64,000 bases of DNA, taken from Vulcanimicrobiota bacterium (GTDB lineage Bacteria; Vulcanimicrobiota; Vulcanimicrobiia; Vulcanimicrobiales; Vulcanimicrobiaceae). Below are positions 58,042-64,000 of the stretch, piece by piece. The position numbers and the translations under genes were made by a program. The stretch is from contig PLLF01000065.1 in the NCBI GenBank assembly GCA_003140855.1, positions 1 to 64,000 on the forward strand. The letters run 5' to 3'. The notes below the pieces were generated by a model, which did not search any database, was not told where the DNA came from, and saw only the letters and a program-made list of their open reading frames with translations. Positions within the stretch are counted from its first letter, which is position 1. Each line of letters begins with the position of its first letter.

Positions 58042-58464
58042 ATGATGATAAGAATTGTTCTTGCCCTCTTCGTTTTCGTTCAAGGCTCGACGGGCTTGGC
58101 AAACGCCGCCTGCAAGGGCGCGGACCCGGCGATTGTTTCAGCCGCCGTCAAAGGCATAACGTCGGACGGTCGCATCAACCGGTATGCTTTGAGCATACGC
58201 GTAGTCAACTTCGGCAGCATGAAGCAGCCTTCGAACCTCTTGCAATCGGTGGAGATCTATCAGAACGGCATCAAGCTCGATACGAAGGGCTTGCCGCCGC
58301 TCAAACCCGGACAAGCCTACGCTTTTCCATATGTCTTTCAGCGTTCAGTCGACGCGGGAGACGGCACCTCGACCTTAATGCTCAAGCTGGTGATGCGCCA
58401 ACCGTCGCCGCCTGGAAATATGGATTGTAACGCCGCCAACGATACGTACACGGTGACTTTCTAA
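58042..58464 (+). CDS. secreted CARDB-like small protein
   Basis: This 140-aa protein has a signal peptide ending ANAA. The mature part is an Ig-like beta sandwich: RYALSIRVVNFGSM, then VEIYQNG and LPPLKPGQAY, which match CARDB/DUF11-style adhesion or binding folds. ATG 58042 or 58045. Binding partner unknown. A structured leader lies upstream. Confidence 0.6.
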   Translation: MMIRIVLALFVFVQGSTGLANAACKGADPAIVSAAVKGITSDGRINRYALSIRVVNFGSMKQPSNLLQSVEIYQNGIKLDTKGLPPLKPGQAYAFPYVFQRSVDAGDGTSTLMLKLVMRQPSPPGNMDCNAANDTYTVTF

Positions 58465-58530
58465 GTTCATGCGCCGCGCGGCTCTGACGCACCGGCTGCT
58501 GTGGTTTCGGATTTTTTTGCTGGAGTGAAA

Positions 58531-59607
58531 TTGAAGCGATTAATTGCGGGGACCATAATGGTCCTCGCGATTTCGCTGGCGTGCTCGCTCGCGCAAGGCC
58601 CGGCAGTTGCCTTCGCCGTTGAGCCCGAGCGTCCAGGGCAGGGTTCGTTCCTAACGCGCGCGGTTGTTGTGCAGGGACAATTGTGGACCCTCTCGGACGC
58701 GGGCGTGTTGTCCAGCGTGAAATTGGATTCGCGCGTGATGCTTCGCCAGGGCATTGCGGGCGCGGTTCTTGACCTCTGCGTAAGAACCGGCAGCCCGCAA
58801 ATAGCAGTAGCCAATCGCGGGAACGATGCCTGGGCGATACAACACTTATCAAACGGCAAGTGGTTGATCGACGGTGTGGTTAAAACGCGTGGGGATCAAT
58901 TCATCGCGCTCGATTGCAGCGGTAACGATTTGACAGTGCTGATGTCGCGCCGTCTAATAGTCATTCACCGGGGCGCGCAACGAGTCGTGACGCTCTCCAA
59001 AAAACTCGTTCCCTACGACGTTGCATCGGTGTTCGGCACATCAAAGAATGTGTTCGTGGGTATAAATGCAGGCGAGTGGGGTGGCGGCCTACGCCGCATT
59101 GATCGGCAAACGGGTGGAGTCACCGTCATCCTGCGGAACGTCAGCGGCGCTTTGTGTGATGGACCTCTCAATACTGATTGCGATCCCGTCACCGCCATCG
59201 CGTCGGACCCCTGGAACGACCGGTGTGTGGTAATCGCTATCGGTCTCGAACACATGGCATCGCATGGGCGCATTGACGAGGTTTGCGGTGACAGCGTTCG
59301 GAGAGTTTACTATAAGAAAGTCACGTCCGCGTTCAGAGCGGATTGCAAGGAACCATCGGGCGAACCGTGCGAAACGGTCGCATTCTTTGGAATAGCACAG
59401 AAGGGTGACGAGGTGTTGGCGGTCGGCAACGACGGGCTCTATCAAATCCGAAAGGACGGTTCGGCCACGTACTCACGATTGCCGAAGTTTGTGACTGCGG
59501 GCGACGTCTACCTCAGCTACGATTTACCGGGATTCGTCTTAGTTCTCACTGACGTTAACAAACGACGGTCCGTAAGCGGTAGCGTTCCGCTGCTCATTCC
59601 GCGATAG
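58531..59607 (+). CDS. secreted hypothetical protein, propeller-like
   Basis: This is about 358 aa from TTG 58531, which has GGAG 5 nt before it; the longer frame from 58501 adds ten poor residues. There is a signal peptide ending AVAFA. Repeated strands such as GQLWTLSDAGVL, DAWAIQHLSNG, and GLYQIRKDG suggest a small beta-propeller, with several cysteine pairs (CDGPLNTDC, CKEPSGEPC). Family unknown. It follows the small secreted gene by 66 bp. Confidence 0.6.
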   Translation: MKRLIAGTIMVLAISLACSLAQGPAVAFAVEPERPGQGSFLTRAVVVQGQLWTLSDAGVLSSVKLDSRVMLRQGIAGAVLDLCVRTGSPQIAVANRGNDAWAIQHLSNGKWLIDGVVKTRGDQFIALDCSGNDLTVLMSRRLIVIHRGAQRVVTLSKKLVPYDVASVFGTSKNVFVGINAGEWGGGLRRIDRQTGGVTVILRNVSGALCDGPLNTDCDPVTAIASDPWNDRCVVIAIGLEHMASHGRIDEVCGDSVRRVYYKKVTSAFRADCKEPSGEPCETVAFFGIAQKGDEVLAVGNDGLYQIRKDGSATYSRLPKFVTAGDVYLSYDLPGFVLVLTDVNKRRSVSGSVPLLIPR

Positions 59608-59618
59608 GCTGGACTTTG

Positions 59619-59691
59619 TGGAGATGGGGGGACTCGAACCCCCGACCCCTTACATGCGAAGCAAGTGCTCTACCAGCTGAGCTACATCCCC
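59619..59691 (-). tRNA. tRNA-Ala (anticodon CGC)
   Basis: The minus strand folds into a standard cloverleaf: GGGGATG acceptor, D-arm with TAGCTCAGCTGGTAGAGC, anticodon stem CTTGC / GTAAG, and TTCGAGT T-loop. The loop positions give CGC, which reads GCG alanine codons. CCA is not encoded. A consensus promoter lies upstream at 59721-59750. Confidence 0.95.
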
Positions 59692-59720
59692 ACGATTTCA
59701 CGTAAACGGCAGCGCGGCTG

Positions 59721-59750
59721 ATTATACGGCCCTGCGAAAGGGCCTGTCAA
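59721..59750 (-). promoter_or_regulatory. consensus sigma70-type promoter of tRNA-Ala with palindromic spacer
   Basis: On the minus strand TTGACA (59750-59745) and TATAAT (59726-59721) are both exact, with an 18-bp spacer. The spacer is a near-perfect inverted repeat GGCCCT-TTCGC-AGGGCC. The start would fall about 20 bases before the tRNA. Confidence 0.9.
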
Positions 59751-59775
59751 AGCGGCGAAGGTCAAAGAATGATTC

Positions 59776-59790
59776 TGCGAATGATTCGCA
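59776..59790 (+). promoter_or_regulatory. Fur/Zur operator (7-1-7) before the regulator gene
   Basis: TGCGAAT-G-ATTCGCA is an exact 7-1-7 palindrome, the architecture of Fur-family boxes. A second overlapping GAATGATTC lies at 59768-59776, 11 bp before the one in this box. The site lies 12 bp before the ATG at 59803, so binding would block RNA polymerase or translation of the operon. Confidence 0.72.
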
Positions 59791-59802
59791 AATTAAGGGC
59801 AT

Positions 59803-60186
59803 ATGCGTGCCCAGTACTCGACCAAGCCCCGCGAGCAGGTTTCGGCTATCCTCAAACGCGAGCAGCGGTACCTCTCGGCGGCTGAAATTCACGGCCTGCT
59901 GCGCAAATCGCGGCAGAACGTTTCGCTTTCGACGGTCTACCGCACGTTGGATTTGCTCGCCGGCAAGGGCGAGGCAAGCGCGCGCGTTGACGCGGGCGGC
60001 GAAACGACGTATGTGGTCTGCGATCAAACGCACCACCACCATGCGGTCTGCAGAAAATGCGGCAAGGTGCAAGACGTTTCGTGTGAAGCGATCGAAAGCG
60101 TCGCGTCGGCTTTACGCACGCACCACGGATTTAAACTCGCCGATCATGAGATGCAGTTCTTTGGCACGTGTGGGGCGTGCAAATGA
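59803..60186 (+). CDS. zur: Fur-family regulator, probable zinc regulator
   Basis: This 127-aa protein has the winged helix with LSAAEIHGLL and SLSTVYRTLDLL. The metal region is THHHHAVCRKCGKVQDV, and the second CxxC is CGACK at the C-terminus. Its operator is directly upstream and it heads an operon with a complete Znu-type importer, so zinc is the best effector; Mn or Fe remain possible. ATGA overlap with the next gene. Confidence 0.86.
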   Translation: MRAQYSTKPREQVSAILKREQRYLSAAEIHGLLRKSRQNVSLSTVYRTLDLLAGKGEASARVDAGGETTYVVCDQTHHHHAVCRKCGKVQDVSCEAIESVASALRTHHGFKLADHEMQFFGTCGACK

Positions 60187-61046
60187 AATACATCGCTGCC
60201 GTTCTTATCGCCGCGCTATCGGCGTGCGCGTCTCCATCAGTCGCGACGAGCAACGGCCGCATTCCCGTCGTTACCACGTTTTCGACGCTTAATTCATTTG
60301 TCGAGGCGGTCGGCGGACAGTACGTAACCGTTCACAATCTCGTGCCGATCGGAGCCTCGCCCGAAACCTATCAGCCGACGCCGCAAGATATCGCGACGCT
60401 TGCCGATGCGCGGCTGCTCGTTGAGAACGGGAGCGGGATCGAATTATGGCTGCAGCACACGATCGCGACGGCCGGCAACCCGGACCTGCGGATCCTCATC
60501 CTCTCCGACGGCCTTCAAAGAATCGATCACAACCCGCATCTCTGGATGGATCCGGTGCTGGCGCGCGCCTACGTCGCCAAAGTCGCGCGCGCGCTCAGCC
60601 TCATGGACCCGGGACACGGTGGAGTCTATCAGCAGAACGCGCGGGCGTACGAGCAAAAGCTGGTTAGTCTTCAAGACGAGATCGCAAAAGCGATTGCAAC
60701 CATTCCGCCGCAGCGGCGCACGATGATCGTCTTCCACAACGCATGGCAATACTACAACAACCGTTTCGGCATCCGGACGGTCGGCGTGATCGAACTCGCG
60801 CCCGGCCAAGAACCGAATCCGTCCTATATCGGCAGCCTCGTCGACCTCGCGCGCAAATACAATGTGCGCGCGGTGTTCTCCGAACCGGAGTACAGTCCGA
60901 AAATCGCGCAGACGCTGGCCAAGAGCGCCGGCATTCGAACCGTCAGCGATCTCTATGACGATTCGATCGCCAACAATTCGCGCGTTCACGACTACATAAG
61001 CATGCTCCGTTACGACACGGGCGTCATCGTTCGGGCACTAAAATGA
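60183..61046 (+). CDS. znuA: zinc ABC transporter binding lipoprotein
   Basis: This is about 287 aa from ATG 60183. The lipobox is LSAC (Cys about residue 18). Metal ligands appear as HNLVPIG, DHNPHLWMDP, FHNAWQYYNN and a C-terminal Asp (DLYDD). There is no His-rich loop, which leaves Mn specificity possible. It delivers metal to the ZnuBC channel encoded downstream; ATGA overlaps join all four genes. Confidence 0.88.
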   Translation: MKYIAAVLIAALSACASPSVATSNGRIPVVTTFSTLNSFVEAVGGQYVTVHNLVPIGASPETYQPTPQDIATLADARLLVENGSGIELWLQHTIATAGNPDLRILILSDGLQRIDHNPHLWMDPVLARAYVAKVARALSLMDPGHGGVYQQNARAYEQKLVSLQDEIAKAIATIPPQRRTMIVFHNAWQYYNNRFGIRTVGVIELAPGQEPNPSYIGSLVDLARKYNVRAVFSEPEYSPKIAQTLAKSAGIRTVSDLYDDSIANNSRVHDYISMLRYDTGVIVRALK

Positions 61047-61828
61047 GCGATGCGATCGTCGTTCGCGATCTCGCCGTACGTTATGAAAATTTCATGGCGC
61101 TCGAGGGCGCGAACCTCACCGCGCGTTTCGGCGAAGCGTTGGGAATCGTCGGGCCGAACGGCTCAGGAAAATCGACGCTGCTCAAGACGATCGCCGGGCT
61201 GCTGCAGCCATCAGCCGGAAGCGTGTGCGTATTGGATAAAGAACCGCGCGAGCTGCCGCCGGGCACGATCGCCTACGTTCCGCAAATCGAAGCTGTCGAC
61301 TGGAGTTTTCCGGCGACGGTTTGGGACGTCGTTGCCATGGGCCGTTTCCCGCGCCTTGGTTTGTTTCGCCGCTTTGGAGCCGAAGATCGCAAGGCCGTGC
61401 ATCACGCGCTCGCGCAGCTGCGTATGCAAGACCTGTCGGACCGGCATATCTCGGCGCTCTCCGGCGGCCAACAGCAGCGCGCGTTCGTCGCGCGCGCCAT
61501 CGCGCAAGAACCGCGTGTGCTCTTACTCGACGAACCGACCACCGGCGTCGACGAGCAAACCGAAGAGTCGTTGCGCCGCGTCGTGCGCGAGCTGGTCGCA
61601 AGCGGCTTGCCCGTACTGATGGCGACGCACGATCTCGAACGCGCATCCGATTGGTTCGATCGGATCGTCGTGATCGACCGGCGCGTGCTCGCCATCGGCA
61701 CGCCAGATGAAGTCCTGAAAAGCGGCGCATATGCCGCCATCCGCGAGCACACGCATACGCACGGTCACTTGCGCACGGATCATGAATCGCATGCCGGCCA
61801 TGCCGCTCACCCGGAGATCACCCGTTGA
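61043..61828 (+). CDS. znuC: zinc ABC transporter ATP-binding protein with His-rich tail
   Basis: This 261-aa ATPase has Walker A GPNGSGKST, signature LSGGQQQRAFVARA, Walker B LLLDEPTTGVD and the switch His in ATHDLE. The C-terminal about 28 residues are rich in His (HTHTHGHLRTDHESHAGHAAH), an extension beyond the normal end that could sense or hold zinc. It powers ZnuB encoded next (TTGA overlap). Confidence 0.92.
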   Translation: MSDAIVVRDLAVRYENFMALEGANLTARFGEALGIVGPNGSGKSTLLKTIAGLLQPSAGSVCVLDKEPRELPPGTIAYVPQIEAVDWSFPATVWDVVAMGRFPRLGLFRRFGAEDRKAVHHALAQLRMQDLSDRHISALSGGQQQRAFVARAIAQEPRVLLLDEPTTGVDEQTEESLRRVVRELVASGLPVLMATHDLERASDWFDRIVVIDRRVLAIGTPDEVLKSGAYAAIREHTHTHGHLRTDHESHAGHAAHPEITR

Positions 61829-62658
61829 TCGAGCATCTGGTAGCGCCGTTCCACTACGCGTTCATGCAGCGCGCGTTTTTGACGGCGATTCTGGTCGGCG
61901 TGCTCTGCTCGACGATGGGAACCTACGTTATCCTGCGGCGCCTCGCGTTCATCGGCGACGGGATCGCGCATGCCTCGTTTGCCGGCATCGTCATTGCGTA
62001 TCTGCGCGGCACCAATTTCTATCTCGGGGCCGGCATCGTCGCGGTGTTGACCGCACTCGGCATCGGTTTCGTGCACCGCCGCGGACGAATCTCACTCGAT
62101 ACGACGATCGGCGTGCTGTTTACCGGCGCATTTGCGCTCGGCATCTTCCTGATGAGCCGGCAACGGTCGTATTCGGTCGACCTGCAAAGCTTTCTCTTCG
62201 GCGACATTCTATCGGTCAGCGCGCAAGACGTGCTGATGATCGTCGCGCTCGCGCTGGTCGTCGCCGTCGTTACGGCGCTCCTGTTTCGCGCGCTGCTCTA
62301 CACATCGTTCGATCCAGTGGTCGCGCAGGCCAGCGGCATGAACGCGGGCGCCATCGAGTATGTACTGCTGGTGTTGATCGCGCTGACGATCATCATCTCG
62401 CTGCAGGCGGTCGGCATTATCTTGGTCGCGGCGCTACTGGTTACGCCCGCCGCGGCGGCCTACCAGCTGACCAATCGTTTTGCGCCGATGATGGCGTTAT
62501 CCGCGCTCTTCGGCGCGCTGTGCGCCGTGGGCGGATTGTACTTGTCATACTATCTGGCGAGTGCGAGCGGCGCGACGATCGTGCTGCTGGCTACCGTCTT
62601 GTTTTTTGCGGCGGTCGGAGGCAAGCAGGTGCGGCTGGCTATTGCGCGGCGAACGTAA
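61825..62658 (+). CDS. znuB: zinc ABC transporter permease
   Basis: This 277-aa protein starts at TTG 61825 within the znuC stop. It has seven to nine helices and the ABC-3 family GDGIAHASFAG and LLVTPAAAAYQLT segments. It forms the channel for metal from ZnuA. Its last 20 bp overlap, antisense, the 3' end of a secreted protein gene. Confidence 0.9.
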   Translation: MIEHLVAPFHYAFMQRAFLTAILVGVLCSTMGTYVILRRLAFIGDGIAHASFAGIVIAYLRGTNFYLGAGIVAVLTALGIGFVHRRGRISLDTTIGVLFTGAFALGIFLMSRQRSYSVDLQSFLFGDILSVSAQDVLMIVALALVVAVVTALLFRALLYTSFDPVVAQASGMNAGAIEYVLLVLIALTIIISLQAVGIILVAALLVTPAAAAYQLTNRFAPMMALSALFGALCAVGGLYLSYYLASASGATIVLLATVLFFAAVGGKQVRLAIARRT

Positions 62659-63430
62659 GCGGCGCCGTGTAGATCGATGTGCCGTCGTCGAATTGTAACC
62701 ACATGCGATAGAGTCCCTTTGCAAGCGGCGGAAGTCGTAGCGCGTAGTCGCAGCATATTCCGCGATTGATTGCAGCGTCAATGCGCGTATACGACAGCGA
62801 TGACGTATTGATGAGAATTGCGTGCACCCACGCCACGTGATAGGGAGCGACGCCTGGAGTACGCGGGTTGCGTGTAATGTCGGCGGTCACGAGCTGCGGC
62901 TGCGCAGCGTGCACGCGCGACTGGTCGAGCGAAACGTCGTAAGGACCCGCACGCGCGTGAACCGCCGGCGCAACGACCGATGTGATGAGGTGACGCGGCG
63001 CGGTTCCCGACTCTAAGACAAAGCGAAACACGTGTTCGCGCAAACCCGCCGGCTGCGACGCCACGTATGCGTAGTACCGGTGCCCGCGCTCCAGCAGATA
63101 CGGCAAGCGGAAAACTCCGCTTCGCGACATCTGCGGATGCACGTGCCCGAACGAGAGAAAATCGTCGCGGACGATCACGATGTGCAGCGGCTCGTCTTCG
63201 GTCGGCGCGTAACGCGTGAGCGGTGCCGTGGAATGCGGCGCATATTGAATCAAGACGAGTGTTTGCAAGCCGTTAGCGCCGTTGACGAGCGAAAGCCTCG
63301 AAACCATCTGCGGTTTTCCTTGCGCGAGCGCGTATTGGCCGGTTTGCTGCAAAACCGCCGCGCGCGCAACGAAAACAGTCAGCGCACACGCAATGGCTGC
63401 AACTACTCCGCGGACCGTACGACTCTCCAT
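62639..63430 (-). CDS. secreted HVHP-motif protein, possibly metal-related
   Basis: This 263-aa protein has a signal peptide (1-24). The body has strand-rich repeats with LHIVIVRDDFLSFGHVHPQM and LERGHRYYAYVAS. The HVHP block recurs in secreted proteins found with copper or zinc genes. Cys pair ICC is seen near the C-terminus. Its tail converges with znuB. Role unproven. Confidence 0.6.
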   Translation of the reverse strand: MESRTVRGVVAAIACALTVFVARAAVLQQTGQYALAQGKPQMVSRLSLVNGANGLQTLVLIQYAPHSTAPLTRYAPTEDEPLHIVIVRDDFLSFGHVHPQMSRSGVFRLPYLLERGHRYYAYVASQPAGLREHVFRFVLESGTAPRHLITSVVAPAVHARAGPYDVSLDQSRVHAAQPQLVTADITRNPRTPGVAPYHVAWVHAILINTSSLSYTRIDAAINRGICCDYALRLPPLAKGLYRMWLQFDDGTSIYTAPLTFAAQ

Positions 63431-63663
63431 GTTTCCTTTCCGGATCGCTCCAAGAAACCGGCGGCGGCCAGTGCGTCCAGCGCCTCGGCCAGCGCCGCCC
63501 GCTCGTTCTTATTAGGCATACCCGCCCAGCGCATCGCCGCATCACCGAGATGAATATCCGCGCCTTCTCGCAGCAACTCGGAAAGGAAGCCGGCCGTTAG
63601 CTTCACGCGCTCCATGCGGCGCGCCACGGGCTCGAGCGCGCGTTCGAAATCGGTTTCAGCCAT
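63403..63663 (-). CDS. small helical protein, possible winged helix
   Basis: This 86-aa cytosolic protein has helices and a LDALAAAGFLERSGKETWRVV end resembling a winged helix. It overlaps the secreted gene downstream by 28 bp and the glycosidase-like gene upstream by 8 bp. Function unknown. Confidence 0.5.
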   Translation of the reverse strand: MAETDFERALEPVARRMERVKLTAGFLSELLREGADIHLGDAAMRWAGMPNKNERAALAEALDALAAAGFLERSGKETWRVVRSAE

Positions 63664-64000
63664 GCTTAGAGGCGTACGCTCTATAGGCTGCCTTCACCCC
63701 GTCCGGCAGCGCGGCGAACCACGAATCTTCGTACACGATCGGCGGCGGCGGTGCGATCGCGTGCCGGTTTTCCGCTGCGAAGGATTTGAGCACGCGCGCG
63801 ACCGGCTTCTCGCTGCCGTCGTCGCGGATGATGCCGAAGTTCAGCTCGTGCGGCGCGCAGTCGCAAGGCGGCCATGCGCGCAATTCCTCGACGTAGTCGG
63901 CCCAGCACCACCAAAACGCGCCAAGCGCGCCGCGTGCGTGGAGCCGGTCCAGCACGTCATAAGCATAGCGTGCCATTTCGTCTTCGCTCAAGCATGCAAA
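63656..64000 (-). CDS. glycoside-hydrolase-like protein, 5' end outside the window
   Basis: The frame is open to the window edge, and only about 114 C-terminal residues are visible. They contain GALGAFWWCWADY and NFGIIRDDGSEKPVARVL, which resemble the last strands of a GH5/GH2-type TIM barrel (the W-x-W near the active site and the KP loop). Substrate cannot be inferred. Confidence 0.5.
   Translation of the reverse strand, partial: FACLSEDEMARYAYDVLDRLHARGALGAFWWCWADYVEELRAWPPCDCAPHELNFGIIRDDGSEKPVARVLKSFAAENRHAIAPPPPIVYEDSWFAALPDGVKAAYRAYASKHG

Overview
The window is a 64 kb piece of a high-GC, gene-dense bacterial chromosome. The cell looks diderm: it encodes a TonB-dependent outer-membrane receptor, the heptose phosphatase GmhB, lytic transglycosylases and many lipoproteins. 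Metabolism looks aerobic and heterotrophic (AceE/AceF pyruvate dehydrogenase, aconitase). The mix of CarboxypepD-type TonB receptors, very large VPS10/BNR secreted proteins and ergothioneine synthesis would fit Candidatus Eremiobacterota (WPS-2) or a nearby lineage. That placement is an inference from gene content, not a measured phylogeny.

Region by region. 1-3.9 kb: the end of a GH130-like glycoside phosphorylase, a small membrane-anchored protein, release factor RF3 (prfC) with an in-frame repeat insertion, and a PLP-dependent threonine dehydratase. 3.9-8.1 kb (minus): AhpD-like peroxidase, a 997-aa VPS10/BNR protein and a YkgJ cysteine-cluster protein. 8.2-10.2 kb: ROK sugar kinase and two tandem copies of a small TTHB210-like protein. 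10.2-13.8 kb: diacylglycerol glycosyltransferase, fatty-acid-hydroxylase-like protein, lytic transglycosylase, lipoprotein and dienelactone hydrolase. 13.8-16.9 kb: egtD and an S9 peptidase. 16.9-19.75 kb (minus): a complete OpuC-type osmoprotectant ABC importer, divergent from ppk1. 22-26 kb: an intact TonB receptor followed by a frameshifted paralogous relic. 26-29.4 kb: EVE protein, cupin, and a sulfur/iron cluster (small membrane protein, BolA, monothiol Grx, 3-mercaptopyruvate sulfurtransferase), then a CGNR regulator. 29.5-34.3 kb: quinone reductase, MBL hydrolase, Nudix, secreted proteins, RpiB-like isomerase and a VKOR-like protein. 34.3-39.4 kb: VTT membrane protein, RNase D, aconitase and TMEM175-like channel, all overlapping. 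39.5-46.1 kb: aceF/aceE, an EamA exporter and a divergent GAF membrane sensor. 46.1-49.6 kb: TPP riboswitch, thiC, an Nramp/NRMT transporter and gmhB. 49.6-57.1 kb: lytic transglycosylase, second VPS10/BNR giant, serine hydrolase, DUF4337 protein, tyrA/aroH. 57.1-59.6 kb: a PuuD-like membrane domain with a 38-aa membrane microprotein, and two secreted proteins. 59.6-62.7 kb: tRNA-Ala(CGC) with a consensus promoter, then a Fur/Zur regulator and znuACB behind a 7-1-7 operator. 62.6-64 kb (minus): a secreted HVHP-motif protein, a small protein and a truncated glycosidase-like protein.

The genes are mostly ordinary housekeeping and transport genes packed with 4-base ATGA/GTGA/TTGA overlaps. I did not find a clear novel multi-gene defence or biosynthetic system. 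The most interesting points are: one short dispersed repeat that has entered three protein-coding genes and uses the same reading frame in two of them; the zinc regulon architecture; the riboswitch-led thiC-Nramp-gmhB cluster; a truncated PuuD paired with a microprotein; a candidate structured RNA near 57.9-58.0 kb; and genes that need non-canonical starts or frameshift repair.
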